This document shows positions 12,119 through 23,560 of a DNA stretch of 64,000 nt, piece after piece. Numbering within the stretch: the stretch's first letter is position 1; the number at the start of each line of letters is the position of its first letter. A program made the position numbers and the translations under genes. The notes beneath the pieces were generated by a model, which was not told the DNA's origin, ran no database searches, and was given only the letters and a program-made list of their open reading frames with translations. The stretch comes from Eucalyptus grandis (lineage: Eukaryota; Streptophyta; Magnoliopsida; Myrtales; Myrtaceae): NCBI RefSeq assembly GCF_016545825.1, contig NC_052613.1:5518001-5582000 (forward strand), written 5' to 3'.

Positions 12119-12545
12119 CATTTTCTACGGGGCTCTGGCTTTTACCTGCAACTTCTTCTATACTTTTAATCTCAGATAGAGACAGACAGACAGAGACAGA
12201 GAGAGTTTTGTGACGAGAGAGATGATAGGCCCCCAAGTTTAGGCTTGTAGGGTTCTAACATTCTCAAATTTCGTGACATTTTCTAACTGTATATAGTCTT
12301 CTGGTACATACAAACGTAAGCAAGACGTTGATCAAGTGGTGCAGCGCATGCGCTTAGTTTAAAGAGATCATGGGTTTTGATTCTTCAAGCGTGCGTTGGA
12401 TCAATTCTTTATAGGTAAAAACCGGTTTCTTGCCCGTTCACTTGGGACCAGCTCGGTTTCCAAATAGAACCAGCCAGTTTAGGGTATAGAGTTGGGAACA
12501 CAACTAATAAAGACCGGTTTCCCATCTGTAGAGTCGAGAACTAGG
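11340..12545. repeat. Long direct repeat R1, copy c
   Basis: Third copy, sharing the ACCCGTCAAAGATTTTGG, ATTTAGAGAGCAACGAATGA, GGGCATGGTGTTTCAATAG and CAAGTGAAAGCAAGTCTGGT landmarks with copies a and b. It carries the empty site for the 9986-10561 insertion. Only its 5' boundary region matches the TAGAATTTTCAGAATTAC part; the upstream part is missing. Confidence 0.65.
12075..12115. repeat. (GA)n microsatellite
   Basis: About 20 uninterrupted GA units inside R1 copy c. The matching place in copy b (about 9834-9850) has only a short GA tract, so the expansion came after duplication. Confidence 0.9.
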
Positions 12546-13860
12546 CTTTTTGGCCATATTTGGTTTGGATTTAGGAAAATATCCTTGAGGAAATGCAAAT
12601 ATTTTGGGTTAAAGAGGTTTTCCAAAATATAAATAGCGTTTGGTGAATTATAATTTTAAAGTGCATTAGGAAATAACTTTGGCTTTTTGATAAAAATTAC
12701 ATTTTGTAGATGATTTTTACAATTTTTTTTAAAAGGTTTTTAATTTATTTTAGTGCAATTCAATGATCATCGGTGGCCAAAATAGCCGTTGGCTCACCTA
12801 AGGTGGTGGCATCATGACCTCAGTGTCGCTTGAGTCCTATGACCCAGGCATTGCCAAGGTTGCAATGACCTCGAGTGATGCTAGGTTGTACCGTCACCTA
12901 GGTTGCCGTGAGCTAGGCGATAGTTGTGAGGCGTTGCCTGAGGTCGCGTGACCCCAGGTGGCGGTCACCCAGTGGTCACAACCCCAAGGAAACGATCGTC
13001 GGCACACGTCACCCCTTGGCGGGAGGTCATCAACCTCTATTTGGCTTCTCCATGTAAACAATGAAGAAGATGGACAACGAATGAGGGGCCAAGACTTGCA
13101 TTCCAAGAATGTTATTTCTCAAAGGACCTCTAGATTTGCTTTGGGCTAAAGGCCCTTAGAGCTAGGGGTGAGCATGGTCCGGGTGGGCGGTTCCCATCCT
13201 AGAATCAGGAATTGCCTACTAAGGATCAATTCTGAAAAATTGGAAACTAGGAATTGCTCGTTAGTTTCATGAATCCACGTGAGAACTGGATCGTCGGTTT
13301 AGTCTAGTTCCTAGGCGAGTCCATGGAACTAGTCCCATCAAGTTTCACATACTTAGTACAATATTTTTCAACAAGCCAAAGTAAAGCAAAAAACAAAGAA
13401 CTTCCCTATTTTTAATTACAAGATTAGTGAAAAGATTGGACTCATATTAAAAGTTGAGAGTTAATACTATGAGTCAATAGGAGTTGAGCTTAAGAGTCAA
13501 GACCATGAGTGAGAGATAGATAAATGACTTATATGAGGTGAGAATGAGACAAGACGAGTAATCAATTAATGGATGTTGAGCTTCAAATTATGAATTTCAG
13601 GATTTTCATTTTTCTTAATTTTTTAGTCGGAAATTTTTCTTAAAATTGAATATATATTTATATATTATTGGTTCAATCTAGTTCAAATGGATGAATAGGC
13701 GGTTTCACACCTAAAATTGGAAATTAAACCAATACCCACCAGTTTTAATAAATTAGAACCAAGAATTGGATTGGTTTTTTTAAGTGCCACCAGTTTCAAT
13801 TCGGTCCAATCTGGTTCCATTCCCTTAAGAACCGCTGGTTTTGATCAAGTCCGGCTTCAC
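12546..13860. mobile_element. Composite insertion(s) splitting R1 copy c
   Basis: Sequence between the parts of copy c that match copy b at 10830 and about 10880 has no counterpart in copy b. It includes a GC-richer core (about 12770-13110) with GTGGTGGCATCATGACC-like words, similar in style to the cores at 17930-18290 and 20390-20760. A second part starts GGGGTGAGCATGGTCCGG (about 13166). No transposase frame or clean ends were found. Confidence 0.35.
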
Positions 13861-14529
13861 TTCCGACTCGCATTCACAATTTATAGTATGGCTGGAGTGG
13901 CGAGATTTAAAAAACAAAGGTCCAACTTTGCAAAAGAAAAAATATAAAAGAAAATGCGTATGAGATAATCGTCAATATATTTAGCCTCGCTGATGTAGCT
14001 TGGATGAATTTATGATTCCATCGTCATTACTGGTGGGATGATGCCTTGTTGATCAAGATAGTCTTAGCTAGAGATGAGGAGGTTACATACTCATCTATGC
14101 ATATTGGTGAGCTATGTGGTGATCATGCATTGTGAAATTATATGTTATTTACTTGCATTTGAATAAAAAAATTATGACTCATGACAAGATATTATTATTT
14201 AAATATCATGGTAGAAAATAAATATATCTACTCATATTTGTTTTAAATTTATATTGTTGTATCACACTGGGTCAATTGATAACATACTTTCTTACCTTAA
14301 ACCTAGAAATTTCACTTTCTAAACTTTGACTATCCCCTTTATTTACAAACATGTAGTGATGGGGAGGCTAGATACTTATGCATATTGGTGAGCTATGTGG
14401 TGATCGTGCATTGTGAAATTATATGTTATTTACTTGCATTTGAATAAAAAAATTCTGACACATTACAAGTTATTATTATTTAAATATCATGGTAGAAAAT
14501 AAATATATCTACTCATATTCGTTTTAAAT
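13861..14529. repeat. Distal R1 copy c and two copies of a GAGCTATGTGGTGATC repeat
   Basis: The first half matches copy b (AATCGTCAATATATTTAGCC at about 13967). A block of about 270 bp then occurs twice in tandem (about 14098 and 14375). Each starts near GCATATTGGTGAGCTATG and leads into the CTAAACTTTGA motif found in every unit of the following array. Confidence 0.55.
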
Positions 14530-17262
14530 TCATGATGTTGTATCATATTGGGTAGAGATTTCACTTTCTAAACTTTGAGTAACTTCTTTATTTACAAATA
14601 TGAAGGGATGGATCTACCTGTTGTGATGAGCTTTGGATACCGCTATCTATGGAGTATGACTATCAACATGCCCTATTCGTTTTAAATTCATGCTATCATA
14701 TCACACTAGATCAATTAATAACATAATTTCTTATCTTAAATTTAGAAATTCCACTTTTTAAATTTTGAGTAACCCCTTTATTTACAAATATATAGTGATG
14801 GATCTACCTTTTATGATGAGCTTCGGATACCGCTATCTCTAGAGTATGACAATCAACATGTTGCCATACCTAGTTCTGCAGTTGAGCACGGTAGGTGTAG
14901 CTCTTTATTTTGGGTTCAATCTGGGTTACTTCAATATACCCCTCATCACTTCGTTACTTGGTATGCTCCTAGTAATGGCTAGTTGATGGGACCTAATAAC
15001 ATTGGGTCAACTCGGGTCAACTAATACTCATATTCATTTTAAATTCATGATGTTTTTTTTTTTTTTGGTAAAAATTAAATTCATGATGTTGTATCACATT
15101 GGGTCAACTAATAACATAATTTCTTATCTTAAACCTAGAGATTTCACTTTCTAAACTTTGAGTAACTTCTTTATTTACAAATATGCAGTGATGGATCTAC
15201 CTCTTGTGATGAGCTTTGGATACCGCTATCTATGGAGTATGACTATCAACATGCCCTATTCGTTTTAAATTCATGCTGTCATATCACACTAGATCAATTA
15301 ATAACATAATTTCTTATCTTAAATTTAGAAATTCCACTTTTTAAATTTTGAGTAACCCCTTTATTTACAAATATATAGTGATGGATCTACCTCTTATGAT
15401 GAGCTTCGGATACCGCTATCTCTAGAGTATGACAATCAACATTTTGCCGTACCTAGTTCTGCGGTTGAGCACAGTAGGTGTAGCTCTTTATTTTGGGTTC
15501 GCGCTGGGTTACTTCAATATACCCCTCATCACTTCGTTACTTGGTATGCTCCTAGTAATGGCTAGTTGATGGGACCTAATAACATTGGGTCAACTCGGGT
15601 CAACTAATACTCATATTCATTTTAAATTCATGATGTTTTTTTTTTTTGGTAAAAATTAAATTCATGATGTTGTATCACATTGGGTCAACTAATAACATAA
15701 TTTCTTATCTTACACCTAGAGATTTCACTTTCTAAACTTTGAGTAACTTCTTTATTTATAAATATGCAGTGATGGATCTACCTCTTGTGATGAGCTTTGG
15801 ATACTACTATCTATAGAGTATGACTATCAACATGCCCTATTCGTTTTAAATTCATACTGTCATATCACACTAGATCAACTAATAACATAATTTCTTATCT
15901 TAAATTTAGAAATTCCACTTTTTAAATTTTGAGTAACCCCTTTATTTACAAATATATAGTGATGGATCTACCTCTTATGATGAGCTTCGGATACCACTAT
16001 CTCTAGAGTATGACAATCAACATGTCGCCGTACCTAGTTCTGCGGTTGAGCACGGTAGGTGTAGCTCTTTATTTTGGGTTCAACCTGGGTTACTTCAATA
16101 TACCCCTCACCACTTCGTTACTTGGTATGCTCCTAGTAATGGCTAGTTGATGGGACCTAATAACATTGGGTCAACTTGGGTCAACTTGGGTCAACTAATA
16201 CTCATATTTGTTTTAAATTCATGATGTTGTATCACATTGGGTCAACTAATAACATAATTTCTCATCTTAAACCTAGAGATTTCACTTTCTAAACTTTGAG
16301 TAACTTCTTTATTTACAAATATGCAGTGATGGATCTACCTCTTGTGATGAGCTTTGGATACCGCTATCTATAGAGTATGACTATCAACATGCCCTATTCG
16401 TTTTAAATTCATACTATCATATCACACTAGATCAATTAATAACATAATTTCTTATCTTAAATTTAGAGATTCCACTTTTTAAATTTTGAGTAACCCCTTT
16501 ATTTACAAATATATAGTGATGGATCTACCTCTTACGATGAGCTTCGAATACCGCTATCTCTAGAGTATGACAATCAACATGTCGTCGTACCTGGTTCTGC
16601 GGTTGAGCACGGTAGGTGTAGCTCTTTATTTTGGGTTCAAGCTGGGTTACTTCAATATACCCCTCATCACTTCGTTACTTGGTATGCTCCTAGTAATGGC
16701 TAGTTGATGGGACCTAATAACATTGGGTCAACTTGGGTCAACTAATACTCATATTTGTTTTAAATTCATGATGTTGTATCACATTGGGTCAACTAATAAC
16801 ATAATTTCTCATCTTAAACTTAGAGATTTCACTTTCTAAACTTTGAGTAACTTCTTTATTTACAAATATGCAGTGATGGATCTACCTCTTGTGATGAGCT
16901 TTGGATACCGCTATCTATAGAGTATGACTATCAACATGCCCTATTCATTTTAAATTCATGCTGTCATATCACACTAGATCAATTAATAATATAATTTCTT
17001 ATCTTAAATTTAGAGATTCCACTTTTTAAATTTTGAGTAACCCCTTTATTTACAAATATATAGTGATGGATGGATCTACCTTTTACAATGAACTTTGGAT
17101 ACCACTATTTCTAGAGTATGACAATCAACATGTCGCCGTACCTGGTTCTACGGTTGAGCACGGTAGGTGTAGCTCTTTATTTTGGGTTCGTGCTGGGTTA
17201 CTTCAATATACCCCTCATCACTTCATTACTTGGTATGCTCGTAGTAATGGCTAGTTGATGGG
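14530..17262. repeat. Five-copy tandem array, 547-583 bp period, each unit with two related half-units
   Basis: The word GATGGATCTACC recurs at 14607, 14797, 15190, 15380, 15771, 15961, 16328, 16518, 16875 and 17069. That gives five A/B pairs with periods of 583, 581, 557 and about 547 bp. A and B half-units begin alike after a splice-acceptor-like AATATGCAG/AATATATAG and then diverge. Each B half holds a 45-codon frame ending in a stop, e.g. 14845-14982 and 17117-17254. It reads EHGRCSSLFWV with flanking LLQYTPHHF in all copies (EHSRCSS in copy 2), with few substitutions. The array looks like an amplified exon-intron piece of some gene. Introduced poly-T stretches mark units 2 and 3. Confidence 0.85.
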
Positions 17263-17391
17263 ACCTATCAAAGTGTTCGATGGTCCACTTGGTTTTGATT
17301 ATGGAGGTGATGCATCGGCCTATGGATATGGACCGCTGAGTAGAGTGACAGCTTGGATATATGGTACAAACAAGTTTTTGATCAGATGATA
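17065..17391 (+). pseudogene. Terminal array unit plus adjoining lectin-like fragment
   Basis: The last B unit reads through MDGSTFYNELWIPLFLEYD and the EHGRCSSLFWV block to a stop at 17252-17254. Immediately after, the same strand reads KVFDGPLGFDYGGDASAYGY, then GPLSRVTAWIYGTNKFLIR, before stops at about 17390. The GG-x-G/aromatic pattern followed by an alternating hydrophobic strand recalls a jacalin-type (beta-prism) lectin repeat. This is a by-eye resemblance, not a domain hit. No full gene is present, so I call it a captured or decayed gene fragment. Confidence 0.3.
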
Positions 17392-17672
17392 GCATACGCA
17401 TGATGGCGTTAGGTTAATCCCCAGTATGCTGGATTCTCATAATGTCACGCCTCAAACGTCCGTCTTGGAAATCCAACATGATTAGGATATTAACCTAGCA
17501 TCTCTATATACGTACCATCATCTAGTCAAAGCCTATCTTTACAGTATCGAAGCTACCACTCTCCTCAAGCTTTAGGCATCAATTCGTCACATCCATAATT
17601 TAAATCTGATGGACAATCGAACCATCTCAAAGGTCCCACCAACTCCCCAAATGCACAAGCATACCAAGCAAC
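17392..17672. other. Spacer without recognised features
   Basis: Short intergenic stretch between the array flank and the next TIR element. No gene or repeat was recognised. Confidence 0.4.
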
Positions 17673-17674
17673 GG

Positions 17675-18595
17675 AGGAAAAGTACAAAAAAAAATCCTAA
17701 ATCTATTGAATTGATACAATTCAGCCATAAACTTTTCAATTTGACTAATTCAGTTCCAAATTTTTTTATATCGGTACCAATTCAGTTCATTCGATCAGTT
17801 TTGGCTGACCGACACTGACATAAATGTCGATTGGTGGCCGGACGTTAATGTGACAATTTTTAAATATCATTTTTGAATTTTTTTTCTTTTTCCTTTTCTT
17901 TTCTCTCTTGTTCCTCCTTGAACTGTTCCGACAGTGACCGGCGAGCATCTGGTGAGGCTGGCCGGCTACTGGGTGAGGGCGTGAAGCCCTTGCTAGCGGC
18001 CGGTGAGGGTTGTAGCCCTCGCTTGACCTTGCCCAAGGTCGCGGGCGAGGCAACTTGCCCGGATCTAGGCGAGGCTAGCCTCACCCTAGCCTTGCCGCGG
18101 GTGAAGGTGGTTAATGATGGCTACCTTTGCTCACGGCAAGGCCTAGCGAGGGCCGCGTTTGTCTCGTCGCCGCGGGCGAGACCGCATTCGCCCGCGACAA
18201 GGCTAGGGCGAGGCTGGCCTTTCCTAAATCTAGGCGAAGCCGCCTCACCGGGGCCCTAGGCGAGGCCAGGCGAGGGTCATGACCCTTGTCAACGCCGATG
18301 AGGGCTTTGTCGCAAGGACGGTCCAAGGAGGAAGGAGAGATAAAAGAAAAGGAAAAAAATTAATAAAAAAATAAAAAATTTCGAAAAAAAAATAAAATAA
18401 AAATAATAAAAATTGTCACATCGTGTTTGGTACCAAAATTAGTTAATGGAATTGAGGAACTTGTATCAATATTAAAAGTTTTATGATTAAATTGGTTCAA
18501 TTGAAAAGTTTAGAACTAAATTGGTTTAAATAAAAAGTTTATGACTGAATTAATATTAATGTAATAAGTTTATGACTTTTTTAATACTTTTCCTC
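17675..18595. mobile_element. Mutator-like non-autonomous element with GC-rich core
   Basis: The left end GAGGAAAAGTAC and right end TACTTTTCCTC are inverted. The similarity extends over roughly 130 bp: ATAAACTTTTCAATTTGAC on the left, against ATAAACTTTTTATTTAAACC in reverse complement on the right. Flanks carry a near duplication, AGCAACGG at 17667-17674 and AGCAATGG at 18597-18604. The core (about 17930-18330) is sharply GC-rich, with repeated GCGAGGCTAGCCTCACC-like words read in both directions. Open frames in the core are compositional. No transposase is present. Confidence 0.65.
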
Positions 18596-18786
18596 GAGCA
18601 ATGGAGTGCACCCCATTTTCACCCAAATGGAAGAGCTGCACTAATACCTTCAAAGGTTGAACAGGGAGAGAATTGTCTCCATTTGCACGAATGGAGACAG
18701 GATCAGTCCGTCAAGATGACCTGGACATATGCCAAGCAGCAGCATCAAACCATCAGTACGGTCATTCAGTAACCCGTGGATGGTTT

Positions 18787-19740
18787 TCATAGATTTTGAG
18801 AAGCACATCGAAAACCATTCTTTCCATGATTCAAAAGGTGTTCAATATCTGCACCTGCCCTTGCGGCAGCAGCTTCAGCTTCGATCTGTTTAAGCAAAAA
18901 CCAGCACCGAGTCCAAGCAGAATCTATGTCAAGAATTAGATCCCGTGACGCGTAAATTACCTCGTCTTCGGAGGCTGGAACGTGCCAAAATGATACCAAC
19001 TGTGAGTTCCGAAACCAGATCAGGAACAAAGATGCCTGTCAACTTGCCATTGGTAAGTGCAACTGCCAGGGAAGCGACTGAGTACTGAACAAAAAGCTTA
19101 ACTTTTTATCATAACATGGTCCAATTAATGGCGATGCAGCATCCTTGCCATTAGCGACGCAGAAAGATACAGTTCGAGCATCACTTCCATGTAGAATCGC
19201 GAGCTGTAGGATGAAGGAAAACGAGAGGAAGGAATCTCCCTCCTATCATCTAAGGTGACCTCTGCCGAGAGCAAGGTAGCTGGGTAAAAGAACATAAGAA
19301 TGATGAGATTTATTACTTCCTAGGGGAAAAATTGCACCTGAGTTGACATCTTGTAAGGACGTGCATACAGCAAGAACAGAAAAATATGCAAGCCGAGAGA
19401 CCGCACCCGATGAATGACCCGGAGACGAATCCGGGGCGGGACTCTGCGAAGAATTGTGCGAACCCATGTGAAAAAGAAAGTGAAACGGGACAAAGCAGAC
19501 AAACCAGATGAGTGCGGTTTTGGCTCTCGAATGGTTCCACCGAGCCGCAATCCTAGGCATCACCATTTTCTTTGACGGTGACAACGACGATGATGGCGAC
19601 GATGATGATGCCCTTGGACCGCTACTTGCGGTGTTCTCCCACAAAATGCGCTTACGCGGTTGCCTGATCTGGTTGTTCGGAAGAAGAAGATGAAGAAGAA
19701 GAAGAGAGCGAAGGAACGATCGGATCTTCAGCCTCACTCC
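18787..19740 (-). pseudogene. Unidentified protein-coding fragment, frames broken
   Basis: On the complement, protein-like stretches follow one another but switch frame. GSDARTVSFCVANGKDAASP and YDKKLSFLFSTQ (about 19180-19080) are followed one frame over by SVASLAVALTNGKLTGIFVP and ELTVGIILAR (about 19080-18975). Then comes ASEDEVIYASRDLILDIDSA with WTRCWFLLKQIEAEAAAARA (about 18985-18860), ending at 18787. Upstream, 19737-19246 is an open frame with a serine-rich start and a hydrophobic segment (TALIWFVCFVPFHFLFHM). I do not recognise the family. It could be a decayed gene or exons joined by introns I have not resolved. Confidence 0.35.
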
Positions 19741-19869
19741 ATCTTCCTGTAAAACAATGATTTTGACAGTAGAGGTTAAATCTTAAGTTACTTCTGCTGA
19801 TAGCATAGCTAAAATAAACGCAAATATCAAACTCTAAAGTACCTTGCATATTATTAGTAATATCATATT

Positions 19870-21110
19870 CATCTAAACCTATCAAATGGGTGGGTTGGAT
19901 TAGGTTTGAATCGGGTCATAAATAGTCCAACGCAAATTGACTTATTAACCCGTTTATTCATAATATAAATTTATCAACCTATACCCGACCTAATTTATAC
20001 TCGACAAATATTGCTAAAATATTTTATATTTAATTAAATCTAGAAAAACTGTTTCTTATGATTTTTTTAAAAAAAATATATTATTAAAACACTTCCATAA
20101 ATTACAAATTTAATGGATAAATTTATATTTTTTAAAAAATCAAGGCCCATTTATGTCAAGAAAAATGTGATATTTTTTTAAAATGATAATATTTTTGGGT
20201 ATTTGGTTGAAACATGAAAATGAAATAGAAAATATTTTCCATTTTGTATGGAAAATCAAATTGATTTGATTTTCCATTCTTTTTTTTAAAAATATATTTT
20301 TAATTTTATTTTTATTTTATGAAAATTTATATTTTTAAAAAAAATTTTCAAATTCTTTTTCATTTTTCCTTTGTGGTCGCGAATGTGGCCGACAATAGGT
20401 GAGTTGAAGCCTTGCCATAAGTCGACGAGACTTGAGCTTGCTTAATTCTAGCAAGCCAAGCTTCGCTAGCCTTCGGCGAGGTCAAGCTCACCCCACCGTC
20501 GATGAGCTTGAGTCTTGCCAGATTAAGAGGCCCCAACCTTGCTATTGCCACTTGAGCTCGCCTAATCTGGTAAGGCTAAGCAAGGTTGCTAACGAGGCTA
20601 GGGCCTTCCCGATCGCTTGAGCTCATTGACCATTAGCGTTAAGGCTAGCAAGCTCGACCTCACCAAATCTAGTGAGCTCGAGTCTCGCTTGGGCATGGGC
20701 GAGGCAACTCGGCCTCACCATATCTAGTGAGCTCGCTCGCTCGACAGGTGAGGGCTTTGCGATCCTCGGTTGGTGGCTAACTGCCAATCTTCATAGGTAA
20801 AAAGAAAGAAAAAAAGAAAAAAAAAAGAAAGAGAAAAAGAAAATAAAAAATTATAAAAAAATCAGAAATTAACAAAAATAAAATTTATAAAAACTACTAA
20901 AGAAGATGAATCTCATTAATGGGTTGACTTCACTAATAATCTTTATAAATTAAATGGATTAAAAAACAAACCCATTTACAACTCATGTATCACTAAACTT
21001 GCATACAACCCAAACCCATTTATTAAAACTTAGCTAACCCATATATGATCAATCTCATTGTATATGGGTTCTACGTGGATTTTCAACTCATTTTGACACC
21101 TCCAGTCCTA
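19870..21110. mobile_element. Composite TIR-type element with nested GC-rich core
   Basis: The outer parts contain inverted, related words: AATGGGTGGGTTGGATT and CGGGTCATAAATAGTCC at the left, with AACCCATATA and CAACTCATTTTGACACC at the right. Inside (about 20190-20880) is a second unit with GGAAAATATTTTCC palindromes around a GC-rich GAGCTTGCC/CTAGCAAGC core (20390-20760). Boundaries are approximate and no transposase was seen. Confidence 0.4.
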
Positions 21111-23560
21111 TAAAGTTACTGATATTCAAAGCGACGAGGGTCATTGCAAATTGCAACAGTACCGAGTCAAAAAGAAATTCTCGATAACGATACGTTAAAT
21201 CTAGCAAGTTCGTACATCGCATGATTACCCCGGAGGTGGAAAAAGAGAAAATTCCTATCCTTTCTTGCACATGTGTCGACACACGAGGTGCCGAGACCGA
21301 ACGAGCGGTTAGCCCTCCCTAATCGAGACGAATCAAGGACACAAAGATCTCCCAAAGTAAGATGAACAATCTACCCCCATCATGACAATTAAAGGAGGAG
21401 ACACGAAAGTGATCCGACGGGGCCCAATATCTATACATCGACGGCTAGGACCTTATCGAGGGTCATCGGATTTCCATTGATTCAAAAATTTGTATTTTTT
21501 TTTTGCTAAATTTTTAATTTGATTTAGACCCTCATGATAATTTTTTTTCCCTTTAAAAAGGAGAAAAATTGCTGTCTTGGGTCTTGGCAAAAAGACCCAT
21601 GGGCCATGGGTGGGTCTAGGTCGCACTGTGTTCGGATTTACCGTTCACCACGTGATGTTCATGTACCACTCCCTAGTAGTTCCCGCGGCCACGACATGAC
21701 ACGACGCACAGCCCATAAGAAGTATTTCGTGCATCTGTTACACGGGTTATTGCGCCGCCACCGACCCGGTCCAACTCATGTGACACGCACCCCGACTGAA
21801 TTCTTCATCTAGGGTTTCCAAACCGTCTATTCCGATCAGCTTTGAGACATTCCATTAACACATGGTGTGGTAGAAAATTAAAATCTCTTGTGTCCACATG
21901 CGCGATGGGATTGTTGAAGTCATGCGACATGAAAAGCTTTTATACTTTGAATTCGTATTTTATTGATAGTTTGGGCCTAAACTCGTGAAAAGAGTATATA
22001 TAATCTCTTTATTTTTTGTAATTGAAAGATGGAACGGAAAGTTACAATATGCTAATTATATATTGGAATTTTCTGATAGATGTAGTTCTAATTTGAGAGT
22101 AAAGCATGATAAAATCTCATGTGTTAAATTCACTTTCTTCTTCAACGCCTAACATCGAGTTCAATTCTTACTCGATGCAACCGCCTAGCAGTTAGGCCAC
22201 GGAAGAGTTCAACTCTTTCCGAATTCCTCAGCATGAGCAGGGTACGTGAATCTCATGTCTACGAACAAACTGAAAGATGCATTTCGTCTCATGCGCGGAA
22301 AATTACACAAGACGACATCGTCCGACAGCTTACATCAAGGAGGAAAATCGTGAAATCAGGACTTGCACGTTTCGAATTACTCTCGACATTCATGCCAATC
22401 GCTCGTTTCCATGGTCCTTGACTCCTTGGCACTGCTCAATTGCGACTTCCCTAGCGATGAAAAGAACCTGATCGGCTCAAAAAATCACCTACTCTCGTGC
22501 GACGGCCATGTCCGTAGCAGAAATCCGCATTAAACTCGACCGAGAAAGTCAAAGAAATGGACAGGCGCGGTCGCGAATTTCATGCGTGCGTGGAAGATCC
22601 TCCAGCACACATGATGCCCAGAGCCACCGTCTCGAGAACAGCCTCGTCGTAATCGAGAAATCATCGTCGCCAAGGATGGAAAATGCAGCACCCATGCAAA
22701 TCGATTTCATACTTGCTCGATTCGCAAAGGCATCGTGCACCACATGCCGATAAGTCGATTGTCCTATTCGGTTGTCGGTTTGATAGACAACTTCCGTCGA
22801 GCAAGACACCTGCGCGTCTTTTAGGTATGGATGATTTTGTAGGAATGTTACTGATTGCTCAAAATGTTTAAATTGTTAAATGAATGTGTGGTTTGATATT
22901 TAAAAGTTTAAACACTCTCATTTCTCCTTGGACCGGACTTTGGCCGAGACTAAGCGTACAAGTATATAATAATGGACATGAAAATATCTGAATTCGGATC
23001 TCTTACTCTAGTTCCTTTCAAAATTCCATGGGAACTGCTACTAACAATCTAAAAAGCTTTACTTATTAAATTATGGCATGTTTATATTTAAATATTTCAA
23101 CAGTGAGGAAAAGCGTTTCAATAAGTTCATGATGGGCAATTGAAATTGTGGGAATTTAGGAGCAAATCCACTCTAGAGACCTTTTTGGGTCGAGTTTGTT
23201 CGTGCTCCTCCAAGGCTATCCTTTTGCAGTCGGGAATGACTTGAAACGACATGATTCATCAAAATGGTAGCTTTCATATAAGATTTGTGACTCTAATGGA
23301 GTCCACGATCTATATGATGTAACAAAACAAGCAATAATTATTCAAACTTATGAGCGCTACATGGTTAGTCAGTGAGCACCCTTTGCGCACTTGTTAATTA
23401 TATGTAATTTTAAAATAATCGAAGTTCCAAGAAATTGATTTTCCAAAACACGACCGCAATCAGTGTAATGAAAACTGCAAGCTCGCCCTCGAAAGGCTCT
23501 CGATGAGGTGTAATTTTTCGATTGGCTCTCGTCGACGCACGCCAAAACAATCATAGCCCC
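21111..23560. other. Intergenic region, no gene recognised
   Basis: Read on both strands. The open frames here (62-92 codons) do not resemble known proteins and have no consistent splice context. No clear transposon ends were found. Confidence 0.5.

Noticed and set aside
22140..22210. GAGTTCAATTC word resembling a tRNA/SINE B box
   Set aside because: No matching A box or cloverleaf could be drawn.
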